55,289 nt of DNA, taken from positions 1 to 55,289 of the forward strand of contig NZ_SSON01000057.1 of assembly GCF_029871245.1 (NCBI RefSeq), in the 5' to 3' direction. The notes under the pieces were generated by a model. The model did no database searches. It was not told where the DNA came from and was given only the letters and a program-made list of their open reading frames with translations. Positions 1 to 9,312 of this stretch are shown one piece after another; within the stretch, counting starts at the first letter, position 1, and the number at the start of each line of letters is the position of its first letter. This DNA comes from Pseudomonas sp. BN102. GTDB taxonomy: Bacteria > Pseudomonadota > Gammaproteobacteria > Pseudomonadales > Pseudomonadaceae. Both the position numbers and the translations under genes were made by a program.

Positions 1-1
1 T

Positions 2-826
2 GCCGAGGGCGACTGCGTGGTGATCGGCGGCAAGCGCATCCAGGTCACCGCCAACAAGGCCATCGCGGACACCGACTGGTCGGGCTGCGACCTGGTGATC
101 GAGGCCAGCGGCAGGATGAAGACGGTCGCCGTGCTGCAGGCCTACCTGGACCAGGGCGTGAAGCGCGTGGTGGTCAGCGCGCCGGTCAAGGAGCAGGGCG
201 CGCTGAACATCGTCATGGGCGTCAACCAGCAGCTGTTCGACCCGGCGCAGCATCGCATCGTCACCGCTGCGTCCTGCACCACCAACTGCCTGGCGCCGGT
301 GGTCAAGGTGATCCACGAGAACCTGGGTATCCGCCATGGTTCGATCACCACCATTCATGACCTGACCAACACCCAGAGCATCCTCGACCAGCCGCACAAG
401 GATCTGCGCCGCGCCCGTGCCTCGGGCATGAGCCTGATCCCCACCACCACCGGCTCGGCCACCGCCATCGCGGAAATCTTCCCCGAGCTGCGCGGACGGC
501 TGAATGGCCATGCGGTGCGGGTGCCGCTGGCCAACGCCTCCTTGACCGACTGCGTGTTCGAAGTGGAGCGCACGACCACGGCTGACGAGGTCAATGCACT
601 GCTCAAGGCGGCTGCCGAGAACGAACTGAAGGGCATCCTCGGTTATGAGGAGCGCCCGCTGGTGTCCATCGACTACCGCACCGATCCGCGCTCCTCGATC
701 ATCGATGCGCTGTCGACCCTGGTGGTCAACGGCACCCAGGTGAAGCTCTACGCCTGGTACGACAACGAGTGGGGCTACGCCAACCGCACCGTCGAGCTGG
801 CGCGGCTGGTCGGCCTGGCGGGCTGA
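2..826 (+). CDS. ArsJ-associated glyceraldehyde-3-phosphate dehydrogenase (5' end outside window)
   Basis: A GAPDH-family protein open from the left edge; 274 residues are visible and about 60 N-terminal residues, including most of the NAD-binding motif, are missing. The catalytic motif [11 protein letters not shown] with its active-site Cys is present, and the C-terminal [11 protein letters not shown] motif is intact. The next gene starts 18 bases downstream on the same strand and encodes ArsJ. In this known pairing the dehydrogenase uses arsenate in place of phosphate to make unstable 1-arseno-3-phosphoglycerate, which ArsJ exports. The family assignment is clear from sequence. The arsenate role rests on the neighbour, because housekeeping GAPDH paralogues share the same motifs. 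Confidence 0.9.
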   Translation, partial: AEGDCVVIGGKRIQVTANKAIADTDWSGCDLVIEASGRMKTVAVLQAYLDQGVKRVVVSAPVKEQGALNIVMGVNQQLFDPAQHRIVTAASCTTNCLAPVVKVIHENLGIRHGSITTIHDLTNTQSILDQPHKDLRRARASGMSLIPTTTGSATAIAEIFPELRGRLNGHAVRVPLANASLTDCVFEVERTTTADEVNALLKAAAENELKGILGYEERPLVSIDYRTDPRSSIIDALSTLVVNGTQVKLYAWYDNEWGYANRTVELARLVGLAG

Positions 827-844
827 CAGGGACGCGCCGCGATC

Positions 845-2092
845 ATGAACGCGTTGTCAGCCCTCTCCCCGTCAGTGCGCCAGTACCTGCTGGTGACCAG
901 CAACTACTGGGCCTTCACCCTCACCGACGGCGCCTTGCGCATGCTGGTGGTACTGCACTTCCACAGCCTGGGCTACACGCCGCTGCAGATCGCCGCGCTG
1001 TTCCTGTTCTACGAATTCTTCGGCGTCATCACCAACCTGGTGGGCGGTTACCTGGGTGCGCGCCTGGGCCTCAACCGCACCATGAACATCGGCCTCGGCC
1101 TGCAGGTCGCCGCGCTGCTGATGCTCGCGGTGCCGGCGGCCTGGTTGACCATCCCCTGGGTGATGGGCGCCCAGGCGCTGTCGGGCATCGCCAAGGACCT
1201 CAACAAGATGAGCGCCAAGAGCTCGATCAAGCTCCTGGTGCCCGACAGCCAGCAGGGCACCCTGTACCAGTGGGTGGCCATCCTCACCGGGTCGAAGAAC
1301 GCGCTCAAGGGCGTGGGCTTCTTCCTCGGCGGCGCCTTGCTCGCCTCGCTGGGGTTCACCGGGGCGGTACTCGCCATGGCGGCGGTGCTGGCGCTGATCT
1401 GGCTCGGCAGCCTGGCGCTGCTGAAGAAGGACCTGGGCAAGGCCAAGGCCAAGCCGAAGTTCCGCGACATCCTCTCCAAGAGCCGGGCGATCAACATCCT
1501 TTCGGCGGCGCGGTTGTTCCTCTTCGGCGCCCGCGACGTCTGGTTCGTGGTGGCGCTGCCGGTCTACCTGAGCACGGTGTTCGGCTGGGACTTCTGGCTG
1601 GTGGGCGGCTTTCTCGCGGCCTGGGTCATCGGCTACGGCATCGTCCAGTCCGTCGCGCCCGCCATCACCGGCAAGCGCAGCGGACGCCTGCCGGATGGCC
1701 GCGCCGCCTTCTTCTGGGCCGGCCTGCTGGCGCTGCTGCCGGCGGCCATCGCCCTCGGCCTCTGGGCGGGGTGGCCGGCTCAGCGGGTGCTGGTGGGCGG
1801 GCTGACGCTGTTCGGCGTGCTGTTCGCGGTGAACTCCTCCCTGCACAGCTACCTGATCGTCTCCTATGCCAAGGAGGACGGGGTGTCGCTGGACGTGGGC
1901 TTCTACTACATGTCCAACGCCCTCGGCCGTTTGCTCGGCACGCTGCTGTCCGGCTGGATCTTCCAGGTCCATGGGCTGGAGGCCTGTCTGTGGGTGTCGA
2001 CGGCATTGGTATCGCTGGCCGCCTTCATCTCCATCGCCTTGCCGAGGCATGCCGAAGCGATGAGCCCCCCTTCGTTGCGCCGGGGGGTGTGA
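845..2092 (+). CDS. arsJ: organoarsenical efflux MFS transporter ArsJ
   Basis: A 415-residue, very hydrophobic MFS protein with about 12 predicted membrane segments. The N-terminal stretch (NYWAFTLTDGALRMLVVLHF) and the loop with GIAKDLNKMSAKSSIK are typical of ArsJ as I know the family. It follows a GAPDH gene by 18 bases, the established gapdh-arsJ arrangement, in which ArsJ exports 1-arseno-3-phosphoglycerate made from arsenate and so gives arsenate resistance. No arsR, arsB or arsC is visible, but the upstream part of the operon lies outside the window. The ATG at 845 begins a membrane-protein N-terminus and is the natural start. Confidence 0.92.
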   Translation: MNALSALSPSVRQYLLVTSNYWAFTLTDGALRMLVVLHFHSLGYTPLQIAALFLFYEFFGVITNLVGGYLGARLGLNRTMNIGLGLQVAALLMLAVPAAWLTIPWVMGAQALSGIAKDLNKMSAKSSIKLLVPDSQQGTLYQWVAILTGSKNALKGVGFFLGGALLASLGFTGAVLAMAAVLALIWLGSLALLKKDLGKAKAKPKFRDILSKSRAINILSAARLFLFGARDVWFVVALPVYLSTVFGWDFWLVGGFLAAWVIGYGIVQSVAPAITGKRSGRLPDGRAAFFWAGLLALLPAAIALGLWAGWPAQRVLVGGLTLFGVLFAVNSSLHSYLIVSYAKEDGVSLDVGFYYMSNALGRLLGTLLSGWIFQVHGLEACLWVSTALVSLAAFISIALPRHAEAMSPPSLRRGV

Positions 2093-2180
2093 CGCCAGAT
2101 TGCCATTATGGGTAGACTGCAATTCCCTATGGCCGATCAACGCCAGGTGCCGTCTTCAGTCCTGGCGAGGCGGAGTCCAA

Positions 2181-3947
2181 ATGCAGCCGCTGTGTTCTCT
2201 CCAGGCGCCAGAGAGCGCCAACGATGAGCGATTCGATGGTCTCGCCCGCCTGGCCAGGCGACACTTCGGTGTCATGGCCGCCCTGGTGACGACGGGTACC
2301 GAGGACCGGCAGCAGGTCCGCACCTGCGACGGTCTGGCGGCCGGCAATACCCTGCGGCTCGGCAGCTTCGGCGAACCCCGGGGCGGCGCCGAAGCGCTGC
2401 TGGTGGTGCCCGATGTGCATTGCGACGAGCGTTTCCGTGATCACGACCTGGTGGTCGCCGCGCCCCATGTGCGCTTTCTGGCCGCCTGCCCGCTGCTGGC
2501 ACCGGATGGCGCGGTGTTCGGCATGCTGTACCTGCTGCACGACCAACCGCGCGACCTGGACCTGACTCAACAGCATGTGTTGCGAGAGCTGGCCGAGGTT
2601 GCGGCCGGCCTGCTGGCGCGGGAGGAGGCGGACGCCCGCCTGCGGCGCGATCTGGATACGCTGCGCGAGTCCGAAAGCCGCATGGCACTGGCCATCGACG
2701 GCAGCGGCACCGGCATCTGGGACCGCAACGTGGCCACCGGCGAGATGCACTACTCCAAGGGCTGGAAAGCGCTGCTGGGTTATGCCGAGCACGAAGTCGG
2801 CAATCGTATCGAGGAGAGCTACACCCGGGTCCATCCGGCGGACCTGGGCTATGTCAAGGCAACCATCCAGGCCCACTTCGAGCAGCGAACCGCGGCGTAC
2901 GAGGTGGAGCATCGCCTGCGTTGCCGGGACGGCAGCTACAAGTGGGTCTGCAGCCGCGGCAAGGTGGTCGAGCGCGATGCCGCCGGCATGCCGCTGCGCA
3001 TGATCGGGACCACCACGGACATCACCGCCATGCGCGTCATGTCCGAGCAGGTGAAGCAGACCGCCGAACTCATGACCGACCTGACCAACGAGATTCCCGG
3101 CATGGTCTTCCAGTACCGGCACCTGGCGTACGGCAGGTCGTTCTTCACTTACGCCAGCGCCGGGGTGCGGGATATCTACGGGCTCACCCCGGAGCAACTG
3201 ATGGCGAACACGGATACGCTGCACGCGATCATCCACCCGGACGACCTGGCCCCGTACCTCGCTTCCCTCGACGCCTGCGCGCGCGACCTGCGGCCCTGGC
3301 ACCTGGAGTACCGAGTGCAGCTGCCGGAGCGCGGGATCTCCTGGCGCCAGGGCGATGCACGCCCGCGGCGGCTGGATGATGGCAGCGTGCTGTGGCACGG
3401 CTTCATTACCGATATCACCGAGCGCAAGCAGATCGAAGCCGAGCTGCAGGTCTTCGCCACCACCGACTCCCTGACCCAGCTGTCCAACCGTCGGCACTTC
3501 ATGCAGCAGCTCGAAACCGAGTTGGCGCGGGTGCAGCGCTCTGCGAGCCATTGCGCGACAATCCTGATGTTCGACCTGGACTACTTCAAGGCGATCAACG
3601 ACCGTTGGGGCCATTCCGTGGGCGACCAGGCGCTGCGGCATTTCGCGGCTATCCTCTGTGCCGGGCTGCGCAAGACCGACGCCGCCGGGCGCATGGGCGG
3701 CGAGGAGTTTGCGGTGGTGCTGAGCGATACCACCCTTGATCAGGCCATCAACTTCGCCCGGCGCATCCAGGGCGAGCTCGCCAGGGCGCCGGTGCTGCAC
3801 GCCGATGAGCACATTCCCCTGGCCGTCAGCGTCGGCATCGCCGCCATCCATGCCACCGATCAGACCGCCGAGGCCACCCTGTCGCGAAGCGACATGGCCC
3901 TGTACCGCGCCAAGCGAGGCGGCCGCAACCGCATCGAATGCCACTGA
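2181..3947 (+). CDS. GAF-PAS-PAS-GGDEF diguanylate cyclase
   Basis: A 588-residue cytoplasmic sensor that should make cyclic di-GMP from GTP. Order: a GAF domain (about 10-140), two PAS domains with PAC-like ends (about 145-285 and 300-425), then a GGDEF domain. The catalytic motif is GGEEF (around residue 506), preceded five residues upstream by an RKTD inhibitory I-site, so product feedback is likely. DFxxFK-type metal/GTP residues are seen as DLDYFKAIND. No membrane segments were seen, so it probably senses a soluble ligand. The frame opens at 2100, but the ATG at 2181 has GGAG five bases upstream and begins where GAF homology starts. It is a stand-alone gene. Confidence 0.88.
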   Translation: MQPLCSLQAPESANDERFDGLARLARRHFGVMAALVTTGTEDRQQVRTCDGLAAGNTLRLGSFGEPRGGAEALLVVPDVHCDERFRDHDLVVAAPHVRFLAACPLLAPDGAVFGMLYLLHDQPRDLDLTQQHVLRELAEVAAGLLAREEADARLRRDLDTLRESESRMALAIDGSGTGIWDRNVATGEMHYSKGWKALLGYAEHEVGNRIEESYTRVHPADLGYVKATIQAHFEQRTAAYEVEHRLRCRDGSYKWVCSRGKVVERDAAGMPLRMIGTTTDITAMRVMSEQVKQTAELMTDLTNEIPGMVFQYRHLAYGRSFFTYASAGVRDIYGLTPEQLMANTDTLHAIIHPDDLAPYLASLDACARDLRPWHLEYRVQLPERGISWRQGDARPRRLDDGSVLWHGFITDITERKQIEAELQVFATTDSLTQLSNRRHFMQQLETELARVQRSASHCATILMFDLDYFKAINDRWGHSVGDQALRHFAAILCAGLRKTDAAGRMGGEEFAVVLSDTTLDQAINFARRIQGELARAPVLHADEHIPLAVSVGIAAIHATDQTAEATLSRSDMALYRAKRGGRNRIECH

Positions 3948-4041
3948 GCCGGGAGCGAAGGATCCGATAGCGCAACCTTGCATGCGGCCGGACAGGGCCT
4001 AGGGTAGAGGGAGTCCGGTTCGCGCTGCGGAGGAGTCGGCC

Positions 4042-4791
4042 ATGCTGCGGGCAGTGCTGCTCGATATCAGTGGAGTGCTCTACGAGGACGACCGGCCCTT
4101 GCCGGGCGCGCTGCAAGCGGTGCGCCTGCTGCAGGACAAGGGCTTGCCCCTGCGCCTGGTCACCAATACCTCGCGCCAGGGCAAGGCGGCCATCCACCGA
4201 AAATTGACCGCCATGGGCTTCGCCGTGCAGCCCGAGCAGATATTCAGTGCGCCGCAGGCCGTGCTGCGCCATGTGCGGGCGCAAGGTCTAAGGCCCTATT
4301 GCCTGATCCACCCGGGGCTGGAAGAGGAGTTCGCCGGGCTGCTCGATGAGCCGGAGCCCAATGCCGTGGTGCTCGGCGATGCGGAAGGGCGTTTCGACTA
4401 TGCGCACCTCGACCGTGCCTTCCAGCTGCTGATCGAAGGCGCGCCCTTGATCGCCATGGGGGACAACCGCTACTTCCGTGGCGAGGGCAAGCTGCACCTG
4501 GACGCCGGCCCCTTCGTCCGCGCCCTGGAATACGCCGCGGGCACTTCGGCGCTGGTGCTCGGCAAACCGTCCGCAGCCTTCTTCGCCAGCGCCCTGGACG
4601 ACCTCGGCGCCAGCGCGGACTCCACACTGATGATTGGTGACGACGTGGCCGCCGATATTCAGGGCGCCCAGGCGGCCGGCCTGCTGGCCTGCCTGGTACG
4701 GACCGGCAAGTACCGCGCCGGCGACGAGTTGCAGGCGCCCACCGCCTGGCAGGCCGCGGATCTGGCCGAAGCGGTGGCGCGCTACTGCTGA
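4042..4791 (+). CDS. HAD-IIA family phosphatase, LHPP-like
   Basis: A 249-residue HAD-superfamily hydrolase. The N-terminal nucleophile motif reads LLDISGVLYEDD; the Asp is present but the usual second Asp of DxD is Ser, as in the LHPP/HAD-IIA subgroup (phospholysine phosphohistidine inorganic pyrophosphate phosphatases). Motif II is LVTNTSRQ, the motif III Lys is in LGKPS, and motif IV is MIGDDVAADIQGA. GGAGGAG lies 8 bases before the ATG. The substrate cannot be told from sequence. It sits 85 bases upstream of an ABC transporter operon on the same strand and may be co-transcribed with it, but nothing links the functions. Confidence 0.85.
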   Translation: MLRAVLLDISGVLYEDDRPLPGALQAVRLLQDKGLPLRLVTNTSRQGKAAIHRKLTAMGFAVQPEQIFSAPQAVLRHVRAQGLRPYCLIHPGLEEEFAGLLDEPEPNAVVLGDAEGRFDYAHLDRAFQLLIEGAPLIAMGDNRYFRGEGKLHLDAGPFVRALEYAAGTSALVLGKPSAAFFASALDDLGASADSTLMIGDDVAADIQGAQAAGLLACLVRTGKYRAGDELQAPTAWQAADLAEAVARYC

Positions 4792-4876
4792 GTCGAGGGG
4801 ATCCGGCCGTGCCAGGTGTGCTGGTTCGGCCCTTTGCCGCAACCATCGCTGTCACCGCCGCGAAGGGCGCACGCCG

Positions 4877-5545
4877 ATGCTGAAGATCCAGGGCTTGCAC
4901 AAGAGTTACCCGACGCCCCAAGGGCCGCTGGCGGTACTGCGCGGCATCGACCTCGAACTGGAGGAGGGTCACAGCCTGGCGCTGATGGGCGAGTCTGGCA
5001 GCGGCAAGAGCACCCTGCTGCACCTGGTGGCAGGGCTCGACCGCTTCGACGCCGGCAGTATCCAGGTTGGCGGGCGCTCACTGGCCGCGCTCGACGAGCA
5101 CCAGCTGGCGGCTTGGCGGCGCATGGGCATCGGCCTGGTCTTCCAGCAGTTCAACCTGATTCCCAGCCTGCGTATCGAGGACAACCTGGCTTTCCAAGCC
5201 CGCCTGGCCGGCCGTCATGATCCGCGCTGGCAGGCCGAACTGGTCCGGCGGCTCGGCCTGGGCGAACTGCTGCAGCGCTATCCTGAACAGCTCTCCTGCG
5301 GGCAGCAGCAGCGGGTGGCCCTGGGCCGGGCACTGGCTGCCAGGCCCCCCTTGCTGCTGGCTGACGAACCCACCGGCAGCCTCGACGAAGCCAGCAGCGA
5401 CGAGGTGCTGGAGCTGCTCCTGCACCTGCTCGACGGCAGCCCGACCAGCCTCCTGATGGTGACCCACAGCCCGCGCATGGCTACGCGCCTGGAACGGCGC
5501 ATGACCTTGCACGGCGGCCGTCTGCTGGAGCGGGGCGAGGCCTGA
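4877..5545 (+). CDS. ABC transporter ATP-binding protein, MacB/LolD class
   Basis: A 222-residue ATPase of the LolD/MacB/FtsE class. Walker A is GESGSGKST, the Q-loop is VFQQFNLIPSL, the signature is LSCGQQQR (Cys in place of the usual Gly-Gly), and Walker B is LLLADEPTGSLD. The ATG at 4877 starts the canonical N-terminus; an earlier in-frame opening is not coding. The permease gene starts one base after the stop, so the two are translationally coupled. Such ATPases drive type VII, mechanotransmission-type ABC systems that move lipoproteins or other substrates across the periplasm rather than through the inner membrane. Confidence 0.92.
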   Translation: MLKIQGLHKSYPTPQGPLAVLRGIDLELEEGHSLALMGESGSGKSTLLHLVAGLDRFDAGSIQVGGRSLAALDEHQLAAWRRMGIGLVFQQFNLIPSLRIEDNLAFQARLAGRHDPRWQAELVRRLGLGELLQRYPEQLSCGQQQRVALGRALAARPPLLLADEPTGSLDEASSDEVLELLLHLLDGSPTSLLMVTHSPRMATRLERRMTLHGGRLLERGEA

Positions 5546-5546
5546 T

Positions 5547-8021
5547 ATGCAGGTATTCCGCTGGACCCTGCACAGCCTGGTCAGTCACTGGCGCCGGCAT
5601 CCCGTGCAGTTCTTCAGTGTGCTGACCGGCCTGTGGCTGGCCACCGCGCTCTGGACCGGCGTGCAGGCGCTGAACAGCCAGGCACGGGAAAGCTATGCGC
5701 GGGTCGGCCACCTGTTCGGCGAGGAGCAGTACCTGCTCGTCCCCCGCAATGGCGGGCTGATCGAACAGCGCACCTTTATCGAGCTGCGGCAGGCCGGCTG
5801 GCCGGTATCGCCGATCCTGCAGGGCCGGTTGAGCCTGCAAGGGCAGGGCGGGCAACGCCTGCGACTGGTCGGTATCGAGCCCCTGACCCTGCCGGCCGGC
5901 ACCGCGCTGGCCGGGCAGACGCTGGAAGCCCTGGACCTGCCAGGCTTTCTCGGCCAGCCAGGACGCACCTGGATCGCCGCCGACACCCTGGCGGACCTCG
6001 GCCTCGCCGTCGGCGCGCAGCCGCTGAACGAGTCCGGGCAGGCCTTGCCGCCGCTGGAGGTGCGCCAGCAAGTGGCGCCCGGCGTGCTGCTGGTGGACAT
6101 AGGTGTTGCGCAACGGTTGCTCGACGCGTCGGAAAAACTCTCTTGGCTGCTGCTGCCCGGCGACTTCGCCCGCGGTGAGCCGCGCCTGCCGCCACCGCTG
6201 GCCACACAGCTGGTGCTCGAGCGCCGTAGCGAGGGCACCGACCTGGCCCGGCTCAGCGAGAGCTTCCACCTCAACCTCACCGCCCTCGGCCTGCTGGCCT
6301 TCGTCGTCGGGCTGTTCATCGTCCACGCCTCCATCGGCCTGGCCCTGGAACAGCGCCGCGCCCTGTTGCGCACCCTGCGGGCCTGCGGGGTGAGCCTGCG
6401 CCTGCTGATTGCGGCCCTGGCCCTGGAGCTCGGTGCCCTGGCCCTGCTCGGCGGCCTGGCCGGCGTGCTCAGCGGCTACTGGCTGGCCAGCCTGCTGCTG
6501 CCCGATGTGGTGGCCAGCCTGCGCGGCCTGTATGGCGCCGAGGTGGCCGGGCAGCTACGCCTCGGCCCTACGTGGTGGCTGGGCGGCCTGGCCATCAGCC
6601 TGCTGGGTGCCTTGCTCGCCGGCGCCAGCAGCCTGGCCAGGGCCGCGCAGTTGCCGCTGCTGGCCCTGGCCCAGCCCGAGGCCTGGCATCGCGCCCAGGC
6701 CCTCTGGTTGCGTCGGCAGGCCGTGTTCGCCGGCGCGCTCGGCGTGCTTGCGGTGATCGCCCTGAACGTCGGTGACAGTCTGATCGCCGGCTTCGTCCTG
6801 CTCGCCGCCATGCTGCTGGCCGCAGCCCTGTGCCTGCCGCTGTGCCTGAACCTGTTGCTGGAGTGCCTGTTGCCCCACTGTCGCGGGCCCTTGGCGCACT
6901 GGTTCATCGCCGACAGCCGCCAGCAGCTGCCCGGCCTGGCATTGGCGCTGATGGCCTTGCTTCTGGCGCTGGCGGCGAATATCGGCGTCGGCAGCATGAC
7001 CGAAGGTTTTCGCAGAACCTTCTCCGGCTGGCTCGACCAGCGCCTGGCCGCCGAGCTCTACCTGACTCCGCGGGACCCGCAGCAGTCGGCTGCCATGGGG
7101 ACCTGGCTGAGCCGCCAGCCGCAGATCCGCGCCGTGCTGCCGAGCTGGCGCGTCGAGCTGCGGCTGCAGGGCTGGCCGGCGCAGCTCAGCGGCGTACTCG
7201 ATCACCCGGCCTATCGCGCCCACTGGCCGCTGCTCAGCGCCAGCCCCGATGCCTGGAGCCGGTTGGCCCGGCAGGATGCGGTGATGCTCAGCGAGCAACT
7301 GGCGCGCCGGCTGAAGCTGCGCCTGGGGCAGCGCCTGAACCTGGCCACGCCCCAGGGTGAATGGCCGCTGGAAATCGTCGGTATCTATGCCGATTACGGC
7401 AATCCGAAAGGTCACCTGCTGGTCAATGTCGCGGGATTTCAGCGTCACTGGCCGGGGATCGAGCCCGCCAGCTACAGCCTGCACCTGCCTGCCGCCGAGG
7501 TTTCCACGCTGATGCAGGCGGTGCACGCGGAGTTCGCCCTGGGCAGCGGCCGGCTCATCGACCAGAGCGAGCTCAAGGCCTGGTCGACCCGAGTCTTCGA
7601 GCGCACCTTCGCCGCCACCGCCGCACTCAACAGCCTGACCCTGGGTGTGGCTGGCGTGGCGTTGTTCATCAGCCTGCTGACCCTCGGCCAGACGCGCCTC
7701 AGCCAGTTGGCGCCGCTCTGGGCGCTGGGAGTGGGGCGGCCGCAGCTGACGCTGCTCAGCCTCGGCCAGACCCTGCTGCTGGCCCTGCTCACCCTGCTGC
7801 TCGCGGTGCCCCTGGGGCTGCTGCTGGCCTGGTGCCTGGTGGCGGTGATCAACGTACGCGCGTTCGGTTGGCGCCTGCCGCTGCATGTCTTTCCCTGGCA
7901 GCTGCTGCAACTGTCGGCCATGGCCCTGTTCGTCACGCTGCTGGCGGCTGTCTGGCCATTGTGGAAGCTGCGCCGCTGCACCCCGGCCGAGTTGCTGAGG
8001 ACTTTTACCCATGAGCCCTAG
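5547..8021 (+). CDS. FtsX-like ABC permease, large two-domain form
   Basis: An 824-residue permease. It has an N-terminal membrane segment (about 20-40), a large periplasmic MacB_PCD-like domain, three or four membrane segments (about 240-400), a middle group (about 405-490), a second periplasmic stretch, and a C-terminal group of three (about 690-815). Two FtsX domains fused in one chain explain the length, about twice that of LolC or LolE. It is coupled to the ATPase upstream and overlaps the lipoprotein gene downstream by 11 bases. The substrate is unknown; the operon resembles Att/LolCDE-like systems paired with AttH-type lipoproteins. Confidence 0.88.
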   Translation: MQVFRWTLHSLVSHWRRHPVQFFSVLTGLWLATALWTGVQALNSQARESYARVGHLFGEEQYLLVPRNGGLIEQRTFIELRQAGWPVSPILQGRLSLQGQGGQRLRLVGIEPLTLPAGTALAGQTLEALDLPGFLGQPGRTWIAADTLADLGLAVGAQPLNESGQALPPLEVRQQVAPGVLLVDIGVAQRLLDASEKLSWLLLPGDFARGEPRLPPPLATQLVLERRSEGTDLARLSESFHLNLTALGLLAFVVGLFIVHASIGLALEQRRALLRTLRACGVSLRLLIAALALELGALALLGGLAGVLSGYWLASLLLPDVVASLRGLYGAEVAGQLRLGPTWWLGGLAISLLGALLAGASSLARAAQLPLLALAQPEAWHRAQALWLRRQAVFAGALGVLAVIALNVGDSLIAGFVLLAAMLLAAALCLPLCLNLLLECLLPHCRGPLAHWFIADSRQQLPGLALALMALLLALAANIGVGSMTEGFRRTFSGWLDQRLAAELYLTPRDPQQSAAMGTWLSRQPQIRAVLPSWRVELRLQGWPAQLSGVLDHPAYRAHWPLLSASPDAWSRLARQDAVMLSEQLARRLKLRLGQRLNLATPQGEWPLEIVGIYADYGNPKGHLLVNVAGFQRHWPGIEPASYSLHLPAAEVSTLMQAVHAEFALGSGRLIDQSELKAWSTRVFERTFAATAALNSLTLGVAGVALFISLLTLGQTRLSQLAPLWALGVGRPQLTLLSLGQTLLLALLTLLLAVPLGLLLAWCLVAVINVRAFGWRLPLHVFPWQLLQLSAMALFVTLLAAVWPLWKLRRCTPAELLRTFTHEP

Positions 8022-9087
8022 CGTGCGGGTGGTGGTGTTCGCAGCATTGCTGCTGGTGGGCTGCGATGCCGAGCCGCCCTCGGCGGAGGGCTTCGCCGGG
8101 CTGGGCGAAGCCTCGGCGCGCTTTGCCCAAGTGACGCCGGGCAAGGCCTTCAGCTTTCCGGCCGACCACGGTGCGCACCCGGACTACCGCATCGAATGGT
8201 GGTACGTCACTGCCAACCTGGAAGACGAACAGGGCCGCGCCTGGGGCCTGCAATGGACCCTGTTCCGCAGTGCGCTGCAGCCCGGCTCCAGGAAAGCGGG
8301 CTGGAGCAACCAGAACCTGTGGATGGGCCACGCCGCCTTGACGGGCCCCCATGGCCACCGTTCGGCGGAGCGCCTGGCCCGTGGCGGCATCGGCCAGGCC
8401 GGCGTCGACGCCTTGCCCTTCAAGGCCTGGATCGACGACTGGCGCTTCAGCAGCCGAACACCGGCGAACGCGGGGCTGGACGACCTGGAGCTGCAGGCCA
8501 ACGGCGGCAGCTTCGGCTATCGCCTGCAGCTGACCAGCAACCGCCCCCTGGTGCTGCATGGCGAGCAGGGTTTCAGCCGCAAATCCGCCCAGGGGCAGGC
8601 CTCCTACTATTACAGCCAGCCGTTCTTCCAGGCCCAGGGCTCGGTGCGGCTGGAGGGCCAGGCCTACCAGGTCAAGGGCCAGGCCTGGCTGGATCGCGAA
8701 TGGAGCAGCCAGCCCCTGGCGCCCGACCAGCACGGCTGGGACTGGTTTTCCCTGCACCTGGCCAGCGGCGAGAAGCTCATGCTGTTCCAGTTGCGCCATG
8801 CCGACGGCCAGCACTACCGCGCCGGCACCTGGATCAGCGCTACCGGCGAGCCCCGTGCGTTGGGCAACGAGGACATCGTCATGACCCCCTTGCAGTACAG
8901 CCGCGTCGCCGGCCGCGAGCTGCCGACCCGGTGGTCGCTGCGCATCGCCAAAGAGGGCTTCGACATCACCAGCGAGCCAGTGCAGGAGATGGCTTGGATG
9001 GACACCCGCTTCCCGTACTGGGAAGGGCCGATACGGTTCAGCGGCAGCCACCAGGGCGTGGGTTATCTGGAGCTGACGGGGTATTGA
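8011..9087 (+). CDS. AttH/CrtC-family lipocalin-like lipoprotein
   Basis: A 358-residue predicted lipoprotein. The first 20 residues form a short signal peptide ending in a LLVGC lipobox. The rest matches the AttH/CrtC (hydroxyneurosporene synthase-like, formerly DUF2006) family: an early RIEWWYVTANL motif, repeated beta-rich segments, and LDREWSSQPL followed by GWDWFSLHL. The gene overlaps the permease stop by 11 bases, so the three genes form one operon. In this family the protein is two joined lipocalin-like barrels. Here it is probably the periplasmic partner of the ABC system rather than a carotenoid enzyme, since no carotenoid genes are nearby. Confidence 0.85.
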   Translation: MSPSVRVVVFAALLLVGCDAEPPSAEGFAGLGEASARFAQVTPGKAFSFPADHGAHPDYRIEWWYVTANLEDEQGRAWGLQWTLFRSALQPGSRKAGWSNQNLWMGHAALTGPHGHRSAERLARGGIGQAGVDALPFKAWIDDWRFSSRTPANAGLDDLELQANGGSFGYRLQLTSNRPLVLHGEQGFSRKSAQGQASYYYSQPFFQAQGSVRLEGQAYQVKGQAWLDREWSSQPLAPDQHGWDWFSLHLASGEKLMLFQLRHADGQHYRAGTWISATGEPRALGNEDIVMTPLQYSRVAGRELPTRWSLRIAKEGFDITSEPVQEMAWMDTRFPYWEGPIRFSGSHQGVGYLELTGY

Positions 9088-9136
9088 ACTGGGGATAAGT
9101 CGAAGGGGAGGACTCCCCATTCCTGGGCAGGCACTT

Positions 9137-9173
9137 GGTTCCTCGGCGACTCCAGTCGCTCCGAGTCGTAACC
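9137..9173. terminator. possible hairpin after the ABC/AttH operon
   Basis: Fifty bases after the AttH-type stop, GGTT..CTCGG-CGACT pairs with AGTCG..CCGAG..AACC, interrupted by a two-base bulge. There is no T-run, so this is a weak call for an intrinsic terminator. Confidence 0.3.
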
Positions 9174-9312
9174 AATAGAGTCGGACAGGTCCCAAGGATC
9201 TGGTTTCTCAAGTTCGAATAAGCCCTGCGGTTGAAACGCGAAGTCGAACGGCATTGCACAGGATGGGGTCGAATCGCGCATCATGGGTGCATTCGGCTCA
9301 AGGGAGGTTGCC

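Noticed and set aside
872-3983. Long - strand open frames (422 and 618 residues) opposite arsJ and the diguanylate cyclase
   Set aside because: They are His/Gln/Arg/Gly-rich antisense shadows of high-GC genes, with no domains or start signals.
6555-8144. 529-residue - strand frame opposite the permease
   Set aside because: Low-complexity Gln-rich translation antisense to a well-supported membrane protein.
9063-9282. Small - strand frame (MRDSTPSCAMPFDF...) in the gap before the CAP gene
   Set aside because: The gap contains a hairpin, and the frame runs into the CAP gene region without a start signal. Not enough to call a gene.
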